From contig CAMEDC010000007.1 of assembly GCA_945913255.1 (NCBI GenBank), positions 1 to 64,000 on the forward strand: a DNA stretch of 64,000 nucleotides, read 5' to 3'. Made by a program: the position numbers and the translations under genes. The notes under the pieces were generated by a model. It saw nothing but the letters and a program-made list of their open reading frames with translations, was not told the origin of the DNA and ran no database searches. Positions 18,563-27,069 of this stretch are shown here, piece by piece; positions within the stretch are counted from its first letter, which is position 1, and every line of letters begins with the position of its first letter. This DNA comes from an uncultured Lachnospiraceae bacterium (lineage in GTDB: Bacteria > Bacillota > Clostridia > Lachnospirales > Lachnospiraceae).

Positions 18563-20071
18563 TTATCTCTCGTCCTCTCCTTTAATGCATTCTATAGATC
18601 GCCAGATATCTCCTGCCATGCAGCTATATTCTCCAATTTCTGCGCTGACTCGGTCTCCCGCCATCCCATGCAGATAAACTCCGACAGATGCTGCTTCAAA
18701 AGGTTCCATGCCCTGCGCAAGAAGTCCTCCGATAATTCCCGACAAAACATCTCCGCTTCCGGCCGTTGCCATACCGTTGTTTCCCGTCAGATTAACACAG
18801 GTGCTCCCCATCTCTCTGCATACAAAAGTACGGGCATCCTTTGCGGCTACTACAGCGTGCAGTCTTTCTGCCAGTTTTTCAGCATATCCCGCGGTATTGT
18901 CCTTCAACTCCTGTACAGGAATTCCGGTCAATCTTGACAATTCCCCCATGTGAGGTGTCAGTATCATTTTTCGTTTACCGGGCTCCTGATATTGCAAAAA
19001 ATCAGTCAGTTCCGAATGTTCTGCCAGCAGATTCAGTCCATCGGCATCAATCACGATTGGAAGCATACTGTTTTCCACTGTCTGACGTAAAAGGCATATA
19101 GCTCTTTCATCTTTACCGATTCCGGGACCAATTACAATTACATCTGCCCATTCATTCATATCTTTCACAATATTCTGTCCTGTCTCCAGCAAAGCTTCCG
19201 GAACAGTCTGCTGCAGAATAATTCTGTTTTCTTCCGGAGTCACTATCTTCACCATACCTGCACCGGTCCGGTAAGAAGCCTTTGCTGCCAAAACAGCTGC
19301 ACCTGCCATATTTTTGCTTCCGGCAATCAGAAGCACTTTGCCAAAGGTTCCTTTATTTCCCGAACGCTCTCTTTTGGGAAGCAGTTCTTTTATTTCTTCG
19401 TCATAAGCAAACCATCCAGGCTCTTTTCCCAAAAAGGCTGTTTTCGAAATACCGATTTCTGCAGTCGTTATCTTCCCTGCATACTCGCATCCCGGATATA
19501 GAACAAGTCCTCTTTTGCAAAAACCAAAGGTTACCGTTTCATCCACTATTGGAGCTATGCCCCATATTCTGCCGGTGTCTGCATCTATTCCACTGGGCAG
19601 ATCAAGCGCCAGTTTCCAGCCCTTTATCTGTCCGAATACTTCCAATGCCTCCCGATAACATCCGGTGATTTCTCTGGAAATTCCCACTCCAAACAAAGCA
19701 TCCACCACAATAGTATATTCATTTAACATTGGTTTGGTACTGTATTTGACCGGATAATGATTTAAAATATTTTTCTGCGCTTTCCAGCTCTCAGTTGCCT
19801 TATCTTCCTTCCCGACGCTCCAGATTTCTACCGAAACATTCATTTCCGAAAGTAACCTGGCCAGCGCAAGACCGTCTCCTCCATTGTTTCCGCATCCTGC
19901 CAGTATCAGAGCTGTTCTTTCTTCAGCGCGACAGCTATCCATATGTCCCTGGCATCGCTGTAAAGCTGCAAGTGCTGCCCTTTCCATCAGAGCCAACGCC
20001 GGTATTCCGATCTCTTCTATTGTATTTCTGTCATATCTCTTCATTTCTTCCGATGACACAAGATATTTCAT
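18563..20071 (-). CDS. nnr: Bifunctional NAD(P)HX epimerase/dehydratase
   Basis: A 502-residue fusion of the YjeF_N epimerase (about 1-215, motif GCGNNGGDGLALARL) and the C-terminal ADP/ATP-dependent dehydratase (about 225-500, motif GNNGMATAGSGDVLSGIIGG). It repairs hydrated, damaged NAD(P)H. The start MKYLVSSEEMKRYDRNTIEE is typical of the family; a GGGAAAG lies 14 bases before the ATG, so the ribosome site is weakly spaced. It is the first gene after a terminator and leads into alr. Confidence 0.93.
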   Translation of the reverse strand: MKYLVSSEEMKRYDRNTIEEIGIPALALMERAALAALQRCQGHMDSCRAEERTALILAGCGNNGGDGLALARLLSEMNVSVEIWSVGKEDKATESWKAQKNILNHYPVKYSTKPMLNEYTIVVDALFGVGISREITGCYREALEVFGQIKGWKLALDLPSGIDADTGRIWGIAPIVDETVTFGFCKRGLVLYPGCEYAGKITTAEIGISKTAFLGKEPGWFAYDEEIKELLPKRERSGNKGTFGKVLLIAGSKNMAGAAVLAAKASYRTGAGMVKIVTPEENRIILQQTVPEALLETGQNIVKDMNEWADVIVIGPGIGKDERAICLLRQTVENSMLPIVIDADGLNLLAEHSELTDFLQYQEPGKRKMILTPHMGELSRLTGIPVQELKDNTAGYAEKLAERLHAVVAAKDARTFVCREMGSTCVNLTGNNGMATAGSGDVLSGIIGGLLAQGMEPFEAASVGVYLHGMAGDRVSAEIGEYSCMAGDIWRSIECIKGEDER

Positions 20072-20126
20072 TTTTTATACGCATGCTTTCCCTGCATGAG
20101 CCTCTCCTTTCCTTATCTGTTGACGC

Positions 20127-20164
20127 AAAAAGCAGACTGCATCCGGTTTTGTCCTGCAGCCCGC
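20127..20164 (-). terminator. Rho-independent terminator after the coiled-coil gene
   Basis: Minus strand: GCGGGCTGCA pairs with TGCAGTCTGC (ten pairs, two of them G-U) across a 13-base loop, followed by five T. It lies three bases past the stop of the gene ending at 20167 and separates the rex transcript from nnr-alr. Confidence 0.85.
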
Positions 20165-20166
20165 CT

Positions 20167-20811
20167 CTATTCATCCATATCTTCTTTATTCTTCTTTTTA
20201 TTCTTTTCCTTATGCATATCTTCTGATTGATACTGCATATCGAAAACATTTACCACATCTGCTCCGAATATATCGTGCATATAGGAATAAATTCTTTGGT
20301 TCTGCTGTTCCATTTCCTGCTTTTTGATGAGACGTTTTTTCAGTTCAATTCGCACTTCTGTCACCCATGATGATATGCTTTGAATTTCTTCCGTATTCTC
20401 TTTCATTGCATCATAACAGCATTCCATTGTTGCCAGCATAAGTTGGAAATTCAACTGATCTATCCGCTGCGGCAATTCCAGGAGCTCATCCTGATACTCA
20501 TCAAGCCTTTGATTGCATTCTTCCACCAGCTTTTTGTGTTGTTCAATTTTTTTATTGATTTCTTCACTGCCATTCTGGTCTGCTTCATCAGCCATCGTGA
20601 CAATCTCATTCATCAGCTTTTTTTTCAGCTTTTTGATATCTCTGGTTTCCGTATTCAGCTTTCCCTGGCGTTTGAGCAGCTGATTCAGCTTTTCTTCTGT
20701 ACCCGAAACAGTTTTTCGGGTTTCTTCATCCAACAGCTTATACCACTTGTTATCCAGCGTTAATATGGGAATCTTCTTTCCACGGAGCGCCTCTGAAAAC
20801 TGTTGTTTCAT
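20167..20811 (-). CDS. Coiled-coil protein of unknown function next to rex
   Basis: A 214-residue, highly charged protein that appears almost wholly helical and rich in heptad-like Leu/Ile/Lys/Glu patterns (about 35-190), with no signal peptide or membrane segment and a Lys/Asp/Glu-rich tail (EDMHKEKNKKKNKEDMDE). I do not recognise the family. A short segment NQRIYSYMHDIFGADVVNVFDMQ near the end breaks the coiled coil and may be a small interaction motif. It begins 12 bases after rex and a terminator follows it, so rex and this gene form a two-gene unit; a link to redox regulation is only positional. Confidence 0.65.
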   Translation of the reverse strand: MKQQFSEALRGKKIPILTLDNKWYKLLDEETRKTVSGTEEKLNQLLKRQGKLNTETRDIKKLKKKLMNEIVTMADEADQNGSEEINKKIEQHKKLVEECNQRLDEYQDELLELPQRIDQLNFQLMLATMECCYDAMKENTEEIQSISSWVTEVRIELKKRLIKKQEMEQQNQRIYSYMHDIFGADVVNVFDMQYQSEDMHKEKNKKKNKEDMDE

Positions 20812-20823
20812 GGCTACCTCCCG

Positions 20824-21486
20824 TCAGGCCTTCTCCTGCTCTTTCATATACCGGTTGATATTATAGGACAGCTTCATCAGACTGTCAGAAAGATGTACAT
20901 TCTCTACCTGAATTTCCTCAGGTACATTCAAATCTACATGTGCAAAGTTCCAGATGGCTCTGATGCCGTTATTCACAAGTCTTTCTGCCACACCTACTGC
21001 ACTCGTCTTCGGAATGGTAAGCACTGCAATATCAATATCATTTTCCTGCACAAATTTATCCAGGTCTTCCATTGACATTACCTTGATTCCCCTTACATCC
21101 TGACCGATTAATGCCGGGTTCTGGTCAAACATGCCGCGGAAAATAAATCCTCTTCTCTCAAAGTTCATATAGTTTCCGAGGGCACGTCCCAGATTTCCGG
21201 CTCCGATAATGATAAAATTATGTTTTCTGTCAAGACCCAGAATCTTTCCAATCTCATTATATAAGTATTCAACATTATATCCATATCCCTGCTGTCCAAA
21301 TCCGCCAAAATTATTAAAATCCTGCCGTATCTGGGAAGCAGTCACTTTCATCAGTTCACTCAGATCCTGTGACGATATTCTCTCTACCCCTTCATCCTTC
21401 AGTTCTCCCAGATATCGAAAATATCTGGGCAGACGACCGATGACGGCCTGTGATATTTCTTTCTCCTCCAAAGGTATTCCCTCCAA
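20824..21486 (-). CDS. rex: Redox-sensing repressor Rex
   Basis: A 220-residue repressor that senses the NADH/NAD+ ratio. It has an N-terminal winged helix (about 8-85, VIGRLPRYFRYLGEL and SSQDLSELMKVTASQIRQDF) and a Rossmann domain with FIIGAGNLGRALGNYMNF near residue 92. The C-terminal helix for domain swapping is present. In Clostridia Rex controls fermentation genes such as adhE and the butyrate pathway. It is divergent from the ABC-F gene, and its promoter contains an inverted repeat at 21494-21514 that could allow autoregulation. Confidence 0.96.
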   Translation of the reverse strand: MEGIPLEEKEISQAVIGRLPRYFRYLGELKDEGVERISSQDLSELMKVTASQIRQDFNNFGGFGQQGYGYNVEYLYNEIGKILGLDRKHNFIIIGAGNLGRALGNYMNFERRGFIFRGMFDQNPALIGQDVRGIKVMSMEDLDKFVQENDIDIAVLTIPKTSAVGVAERLVNNGIRAIWNFAHVDLNVPEEIQVENVHLSDSLMKLSYNINRYMKEQEKA

Positions 21487-21493
21487 ACCATTT

Positions 21494-21514
21494 CTGTTAT
21501 ATTCAGTTTAACAG
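21494..21514. promoter_or_regulatory. Inverted repeat on the rex promoter
   Basis: CTGTTA and TAACAG are separated by nine bases and overlap the rex -10 element. The right half (TTTAACAG) resembles a Rex half-site of the TTGTTAAnnnnTTAACAA type, but the left half and the spacing do not fit. It may be a degenerate autoregulatory site or unrelated. Confidence 0.35.
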
Positions 21515-21533
21515 GTCGTTAAAAAAATGTCAA
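21505..21533 (-). promoter_or_regulatory. rex promoter
   Basis: TTGACA (21528-21533 on the minus strand), 17 bases, then TAAACT (21505-21510). A good vegetative promoter, back to back with that of the ABC-F gene. Confidence 0.7.
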
Positions 21534-21537
21534 TGAA

Positions 21538-21566
21538 TTGACAGGAGAATTTCCAGAAAGTACACT
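21538..21566 (+). promoter_or_regulatory. Promoter of the ABC-F gene
   Basis: TTGACA (21538-21543), 17 bases, TACACT (21561-21566), followed after a leader of about 30 bases by AAAGGA and the ATG at 21603. Confidence 0.65.
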
Positions 21567-21602
21567 ATATTACAGACTAAATTCATCACGAAAGGACATA
21601 TT

Positions 21603-23519
21603 ATGATACTATCCTGTCAAAACATATCCAAATCATTTGTTGAACATAAGGTTCTTGAAAATATCAGCTTTCATATTGAAGACTATGAAAAAGCTGCTAT
21701 TGTAGGTATCAATGGTGCCGGTAAGACCACTCTCTTACGAATCATTGTCGGACAACTGCAGCCTGACAACGGTTCAGTTACACTTTCCAGGGATAAGTCT
21801 TTAGGATATCTTGCCCAGAACGATGCAGTAGACACCGACAACACAATCTACGAGGAGCTTCTTTCCGTCAAGCAGAATCTGATCGAGCTGGAACATCGTA
21901 TCAGGACATGTGAAATTACCATGCAGTCAAAAGAAGGCACTGAATTAGAGCTTCTTATGAAACAATATACAAATTTGACTCACGCTTTTGAAATCGGCGG
22001 AGGGTATGTATACAAGAGCGAAATTGTCGGTGTTCTGAAAGGTCTGGGATTTTCCGAAGATGAGTTTTCGAAAAAGGTTTCTACTCTTTCAGGCGGTCAG
22101 AAAACGCGTGTTGCACTCGGCAAATTGCTTATGCAAAAGCCTGACTTGATTATCCTGGATGAGCCAACCAATCACCTGGACATGAATTCCATTTCATGGC
22201 TTGAAACTTATCTGCTAAACTATAAAGGTGCCGTTATCATTGTTTCTCACGACCGTTTCTTTCTTGACAGGATTGCCACAAAAGTCATTGAAATTGATCA
22301 GTCAAAAGCAACTACTTTTCTTGGAAATTATTCCGACTATGCTGTGAAAAAAGAGCAATTACGCGTTGCAGCCATGAATGCCTACCTAAACCAGCAGCGT
22401 GAAATCAAACACCAGGAAGAGGTTATCGAAAAACTTCGCTCCTTTAATCGGGAAAAATCCATCCGCCGTGCTGAAAGCCGGGAAAAAATACTGGCTAAAA
22501 TTGAGGTAATTGAAAAACCAACCGAAGTCCGCGCGGATATGCGCTTAAAACTGACTCCCAGGAAAACCAGCGGCAACGATGTCCTGACTGTAGAAGGCCT
22601 GGGAAAATCCTTTGGAACGCATCTTCTCTTTGAACATATTAATTTTGAAATCAAACGGGGCGAACATGTCGCTATCATAGGAGACAACGGTACCGGTAAA
22701 ACCACTCTCCTGAAAATAATCAATGGACTGATTCCTGCCGATACCGGACTATTTCGTCTTGGTACCAATGTGGAAATCGGTTATTACGATCAGGAGCACC
22801 ATGTCCTGCATTCGGAAAAGACGCTTTTTGAAGAGATTTCCGACGACTATCCGACTCTGAGCAATACCGAGATTCGAAATTGCCTTGCCGCTTTTCTTTT
22901 TACCGGAGAAGATGTTTTTAAACAAATTCAGGATTTGAGCGGTGGAGAACGCGGACGTGTCTCTCTGGCAAAACTGATGCTTGGTAACGCAAACTTCCTG
23001 ATTCTGGATGAACCAACCAATCATCTGGATATCATGTCAAAAGAAATTCTGGAAGATGCCATAAACAGCTATGAGGGTACCGTGCTCTATGTTTCCCACG
23101 ACCGCTATTTTATTAACAAAACAGCTCACAGGATACTCGACCTGACTTCTCATCGCTTTTTGAATTATAACGGAAATTACGATTATTATCTGGAAAAACG
23201 CGAGACAGTAATGGGCACCCTGACAGATGTTTCCTGTGAATCTCGTTCTGCCGCACAGACATCTGAATCGGAAACCAAGCAGAACTGGAAAGCACAGAAA
23301 GAGGAGCTGGCAAAGCAGCGTAAAAAAGAAAATGATTTAAAAAAATGTGAAGAAAGAATTGCTGTTCTGGAAGCACGCAATGCGGAACTTAAGCGCGAAC
23401 TGTCAGACCCGGCTAACGGTACGCTGGTTGCAAAATTACAGGAACTCGCGAGAGAACAATCTTCTGTATCCGAGCAGCTGGAATCACTTTATACAGAATG
23501 GGAGCTTCTTGCTGAATAG
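21603..23519 (+). CDS. ABC-F family ATPase
   Basis: A 638-residue protein with two nucleotide-binding domains and no membrane segments, the ABC-F layout. Walker A sites are GINGAGKTTL (about 36-45) and GDNGTGKTTL (near 361); signatures are LSGGQ and LSGGE; Walker B sites are LIILDEPTNHLD and FLILDEPTNHLD. The helical linker that reaches the ribosomal P site lies between the domains (about 240-300), and the C-terminal about 70 residues form a charged coiled coil. Family members bind the ribosome E site; some rescue stalls and some give antibiotic resistance. The subtype (Uup/YfmR-like or YdiF-like) cannot be settled by eye, and nothing here proves a resistance role. Confidence 0.9.
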   Translation: MILSCQNISKSFVEHKVLENISFHIEDYEKAAIVGINGAGKTTLLRIIVGQLQPDNGSVTLSRDKSLGYLAQNDAVDTDNTIYEELLSVKQNLIELEHRIRTCEITMQSKEGTELELLMKQYTNLTHAFEIGGGYVYKSEIVGVLKGLGFSEDEFSKKVSTLSGGQKTRVALGKLLMQKPDLIILDEPTNHLDMNSISWLETYLLNYKGAVIIVSHDRFFLDRIATKVIEIDQSKATTFLGNYSDYAVKKEQLRVAAMNAYLNQQREIKHQEEVIEKLRSFNREKSIRRAESREKILAKIEVIEKPTEVRADMRLKLTPRKTSGNDVLTVEGLGKSFGTHLLFEHINFEIKRGEHVAIIGDNGTGKTTLLKIINGLIPADTGLFRLGTNVEIGYYDQEHHVLHSEKTLFEEISDDYPTLSNTEIRNCLAAFLFTGEDVFKQIQDLSGGERGRVSLAKLMLGNANFLILDEPTNHLDIMSKEILEDAINSYEGTVLYVSHDRYFINKTAHRILDLTSHRFLNYNGNYDYYLEKRETVMGTLTDVSCESRSAAQTSESETKQNWKAQKEELAKQRKKENDLKKCEERIAVLEARNAELKRELSDPANGTLVAKLQELAREQSSVSEQLESLYTEWELLAE

Positions 23520-23546
23520 CAGAAAGCTCCCATTTCTTCTTTTTCC
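23507..23546 (+). terminator. Terminator after the ABC-F gene
   Basis: AATGGGAGCTT (23507-23517) pairs perfectly with AAGCTCCCATT (23524-23534), followed by a T-rich run. The left arm lies in the last codons of the ABC-F gene. It also faces the converging icd transcript and may serve both. Confidence 0.8.
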
Positions 23547-23549
23547 GAT

Positions 23550-24758
23550 TTACATCATTTCGTCCAATGTTGCTCTGATTGCTTTGATAAAGTCAAGGCT
23601 GTTTAAAATGACAGGATTCTCACAGGTGGATATCAGAGAAAGACTTTTTGTCATTTTTCCGTCTTCGACAGTCTTAATGCAGGCTCTTTCCAGTTTATCC
23701 GCAAACTCTGACAATGCAGTGATACCATCCAGTTCTCCCCTCTTTTTCAGAGCACCTGTCCACGCAAAAATGGTTGCAATGGAATTGGTTGAAGTCTCTT
23801 CTCCTTTTAAATGTTTGTAATAATGGCGCTGTACGGTTCCGTGTGCCGCTTCGTATTCATAAACACCGCTCGGAGACACCAGAACGGAGGTCATCATGGA
23901 CAAATCACCGTAAGCCGTTGCCACCATATCTGACATTACATCACCATCGTAATTTTTGCAGGCCCAGATGAATCCGCCCTCTGAGCGAATCACTCTGGCA
24001 ACCGCATCATCAATCAGTGTATAGAAATATTCAATTCCCAATTCTTCAAATTTAGCTTTATATTCCTTCTCGTAAATTTCCTGAAAAATATCCTTAAAAG
24101 TGTGATCGTATTTTTTGGAAATCGTGTCCTTCGTGGAAAACCATAAATCCTGTTTTGTATCCACAGCATAACTAAAGCAGGATCTCGCAAAGCTGGAAAT
24201 AGATTTTTCCGTATTATGGATACCCTGAATAATTCCGGCACCGTCAAAATTATGGATCAGTTCTCTTGTCTCAGTACCATCTGCAGCTGTAAATACCAAT
24301 TCTGCCTTTCCCGCTCCCGGGACTTTCATTTCCGTATTTTTGTAGACATCGCCATATGCATGACGTGCAATGGTAATCGGTTTCGTCCAGTTTTTCACAT
24401 ACGGCATAATACCCTTGACCAGAATCGGCGCACGGAATACTGTACCATCCAGAATTGCCCGGATCGTACCATTCGGGCTCTTCCACATCTCCTTTAAATT
24501 ATACTCTTTCATTCTTGCCGCATTCGGAGTAATGGTGGCGCACTTTACCGCAACTCCATATTTCAGTGTGGCATTTGCGGAGTCAACAGTCACCTGGTCA
24601 TCCGTAGCATTTCTGTTTTCCAGTCCCAGATCATAATACTCTGTTTTCAGATCAACATAAGGAAGCAGAAGTTCATCCTTAATCATCTGCCAGAGGATTC
24701 TGGTCATCTCATCTCCGTCCATTTCCACTAAAGGGGTTGTCATCTTAATCTTTTCCAT
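23550..24758 (-). CDS. icd: NADP-dependent isocitrate dehydrogenase, eukaryotic-type
   Basis: A 402-residue enzyme of the subfamily that includes eukaryotic [27 protein letters not shown] at the start, [11 protein letters not shown], and the substrate-binding [18 protein letters not shown]. It converts isocitrate to 2-oxoglutarate with formation of NADPH. The gene is third in an operon behind Re-citrate synthase and a GntR regulator, 13 bases from the regulator. Together these make the oxidative branch of an incomplete TCA cycle that feeds glutamate synthesis; aconitase is not in the window. Confidence 0.93.
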   Translation of the reverse strand: MEKIKMTTPLVEMDGDEMTRILWQMIKDELLLPYVDLKTEYYDLGLENRNATDDQVTVDSANATLKYGVAVKCATITPNAARMKEYNLKEMWKSPNGTIRAILDGTVFRAPILVKGIMPYVKNWTKPITIARHAYGDVYKNTEMKVPGAGKAELVFTAADGTETRELIHNFDGAGIIQGIHNTEKSISSFARSCFSYAVDTKQDLWFSTKDTISKKYDHTFKDIFQEIYEKEYKAKFEELGIEYFYTLIDDAVARVIRSEGGFIWACKNYDGDVMSDMVATAYGDLSMMTSVLVSPSGVYEYEAAHGTVQRHYYKHLKGEETSTNSIATIFAWTGALKKRGELDGITALSEFADKLERACIKTVEDGKMTKSLSLISTCENPVILNSLDFIKAIRATLDEMM

Positions 24759-24771
24759 TGTCTGATCTCCT

Positions 24772-25467
24772 TTATTTGATTGTTCTCTGATATACTTCGT
24801 GCAGACCGTTTTTCACCATATTGTCATATGCATTAATCATGTGCTGGTGCGCCAGTTTTTCCGCCAAATCAGCATCTTTCGCTTTTATGGCCTCACAGAT
24901 AGCCTTATGCTCCTCGTTGGATTTCGGCCCTCTGTTAACATTTGCCAGCGTTTTCTTTCTGACACGCAATACATATTGATGAAAATCTTTCAGCTGGTGC
25001 TCCAGTATCTTGCTGTTGCAAGCCTCATACAGAATATCATGGAAACGGTTATCCAACTCCGCCAGCTGCTCCAGATGCCCTTTTCCCGCATGAAATTCCG
25101 CGAGATAAACATTTTCTTCCATTTCATCCATCTGCTCGGGTGTAATGTGCTCCGTTGCCCAACGTGCACAAAGTCCTTCCAGCAAAGAACGAATCATATA
25201 AATGTCTTTTACATCCTTCTCCGTAATTCCTGTGACATAGGCCCCTTTATTCGGTATAATCTGAATCAGGCCCTCCAGTTCCAGCTGTCTGAATGCCTCA
25301 CGGACAGGCGTACGGCTGACCCCCATCTCCTCACCGATTGCCACTTCCTTTAATTCCTCATGTTCCTCGTATTTGCCGCTCAATATATCTTCGCGTAGTT
25401 TATGGAACACACGACCTCTCAGTGAGTACTTGTCCGTAACTTCCTGCTTTACATCATAATTGCTCAT
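24772..25467 (-). CDS. GntR-family (FadR/FCD) repressor of the citrate operon
   Basis: A 231-residue regulator with an N-terminal winged helix (about 12-80, [28 protein letters not shown]) and an all-helical FCD ligand domain (about 90-215, with the metal-binding style [11 protein letters not shown]). I chose the ATG at 25467 because GGAG lies seven bases upstream; a longer frame to 25539 would overlap the end of the citrate synthase gene. It sits between Re-citrate synthase and icd and is probably autoregulatory through the palindrome at 26990-27007. The ligand is not known; a carboxylate such as citrate or 2-oxoglutarate would be in keeping with the family and context. Confidence 0.88.
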   Translation of the reverse strand: MSNYDVKQEVTDKYSLRGRVFHKLREDILSGKYEEHEELKEVAIGEEMGVSRTPVREAFRQLELEGLIQIIPNKGAYVTGITEKDVKDIYMIRSLLEGLCARWATEHITPEQMDEMEENVYLAEFHAGKGHLEQLAELDNRFHDILYEACNSKILEHQLKDFHQYVLRVRKKTLANVNRGPKSNEEHKAICEAIKAKDADLAEKLAHQHMINAYDNMVKNGLHEVYQRTIK

Positions 25468-25495
25468 CTCAAATCTCCATTTCCGAGAATTCCCT

Positions 25496-26905
25496 TTATG
25501 AAAGGGTAATGTTTTTCTCTTTGCAGACACGATCCACACAGGCTACAATTTCTTCATCCGTCATAACAGTCACACGCCCTCCTGCGTATTCTTCGTCAAC
25601 CCATTTTTTGATTTCCTTAACCAGTTCCGAGTTCTTGTCCACCAGCTTACCATCTTTTAACTTATAATAGGTATTCAGCCAATGCGCAATCCCCGCAAGT
25701 CCGGAAGTATTTGAGACTGCGCAGAGCACAGGACGTTTTAAGAATTTCTCTGTATCAAATATATTATAGATTTCCTCATTCTTCAGCAATCCGTCCGCAT
25801 GAATACCCGCTCTCGTCACATTGAAATTCTTTCCCACAAAAGGTGTTCTTGGCGGTATCTGATAGCCAATCTCTTTCTCATAATATTCTGCCAGCTCTGT
25901 GATAACTGTCGTATCCATGCCATTCAAATCACCCTTCAGCTGCGCATATTCAAATACCATTGCCTCAAGCGGTGTATTACCTGTTCTCTCACCAATACCA
26001 AAGAGAGAAGTATTAATGCCTGCACAGCCGTAAAGCCATGCTGTTGTGGAATTGGCAACTGCCTTATAAAAATCATTGTGACCATGCCATTCAATCAGAT
26101 CATGAGGTACACCTGCATGTGTATGAATCGCATAAATAATTCCCTGTACACTTCTCGGAATTACTGCACCCGGGAAATTCACACCGTAACCCATGGTATC
26201 GCATGCACGTACCTTGATGGGAATTTTATATTCGTCCATCAGCTTCATCAGTTCCAGACAAAACGGAACCACATATCCGTAAATATCGGCTCTTGTAATG
26301 TCTTCCAGATGACATCTCGGACTGATTCCTTCTTCCAGACATTCGCGTATCACACTCAGGTAATGATCCATTGCCTGACGTCTTGTCATTTTCAGCTTTA
26401 AAAAGATATGATAATCAGAGCAGCTCACAAGGATTCCCGTTTCCTTCATACCAATTTCTTTTACCAGCTTGAAATCTTCCTTGCTGGCACGAATCCAGCT
26501 GGTAACTTCCGGATACTGGTATCCCCGTTCCATGCATTTATAAACAGCATCTCTGTCCTTTTTGCTGTACAGGAAAAATTCACTTGCACGAATCATTCCG
26601 TTCGGTCCGCCAAGTTTGTGAAGATAATCATAAATCGTTACAATCTGTTCCGTAGTATAAGGAGCACGTGACTGTTGTCCATCCCGGAATGTCGTATCCG
26701 TAATCCAGATATCTTTCGGCATATTGTGCGGCACAATCCTGTCATTAAAAGGAATCTTCGGTATCTCGGAATAAGGAAACATATTTCGGAATACATTGGG
26801 CTTTTCCACATCGTCCAATATATACATATGTTCCTCAATCTCCAGCAGATTGTTTTTATGATTCATTGTGACCGGACGATTCTGGAATGTTTCATTGTCT
26901 CTCAT
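25496..26905 (-). CDS. Re-citrate synthase (homocitrate/isopropylmalate synthase superfamily)
   Basis: A 469-residue member of the HMGL-like acyltransferases. The metal and acid-base motif WITDTTFRDGQQSRAPYT is near residue 65 and the metal-binding EWHGHNDFYKA near 280. The DTTFRDGQQ form and the length resemble the Clostridium kluyveri Re-citrate synthase, an anaerobic enzyme that makes citrate with opposite stereochemistry to the common synthase. Such genes are often labelled 2-isopropylmalate or homocitrate synthase. The icd gene in the same operon favours citrate as product, and no leucine-pathway gene is nearby. I chose the ATG at 26905, which has GGGAGGAA eight bases upstream. Confidence 0.82.
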   Translation of the reverse strand: MRDNETFQNRPVTMNHKNNLLEIEEHMYILDDVEKPNVFRNMFPYSEIPKIPFNDRIVPHNMPKDIWITDTTFRDGQQSRAPYTTEQIVTIYDYLHKLGGPNGMIRASEFFLYSKKDRDAVYKCMERGYQYPEVTSWIRASKEDFKLVKEIGMKETGILVSCSDYHIFLKLKMTRRQAMDHYLSVIRECLEEGISPRCHLEDITRADIYGYVVPFCLELMKLMDEYKIPIKVRACDTMGYGVNFPGAVIPRSVQGIIYAIHTHAGVPHDLIEWHGHNDFYKAVANSTTAWLYGCAGINTSLFGIGERTGNTPLEAMVFEYAQLKGDLNGMDTTVITELAEYYEKEIGYQIPPRTPFVGKNFNVTRAGIHADGLLKNEEIYNIFDTEKFLKRPVLCAVSNTSGLAGIAHWLNTYYKLKDGKLVDKNSELVKEIKKWVDEEYAGGRVTVMTDEEIVACVDRVCKEKNITLS

Positions 26906-26989
26906 ATAATGTATTCCTCCCTGATTTACAAAACTCACGAGACAGATTCTGTTCCTTTAATAAGTTCACGAATGCAGAATCTTTCATGT

Positions 26990-27007
26990 TTGTATAAGTG
27001 TATACAA
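26990..27007. promoter_or_regulatory. Palindromic operator, probable GntR site
   Basis: On the minus strand TTGTATACACTTATACAA: two perfect seven-base arms around CACT. It covers the -10 element of the Re-citrate synthase promoter. The TTGTATA/TATACAA arms are like those of many FadR-type GntR regulators, and a gene for one is the next but one downstream. Binding is inferred. Confidence 0.75.
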
Positions 27008-27025
27008 TCATACGAATCCTGTCAA
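26997..27025 (-). promoter_or_regulatory. Promoter of the Re-citrate synthase-gntR-icd operon
   Basis: TTGACA (27020-27025 on the minus strand), 17 bases, TACACT (26997-27002). The leader to the ATG at 26905 is about 85 bases. The -10 lies inside the palindrome at 26990-27007. Confidence 0.75.
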
Positions 27026-27069
27026 TGTTTTTCCTCAAAAAGTATAAAAAACATCAAGCTAAAATTGCT

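Noticed and set aside
21603-23519. ABC-F gene as an antibiotic-resistance determinant
   Set aside because: The family includes many housekeeping members, and no leader peptide or resistance-type neighbour is seen.
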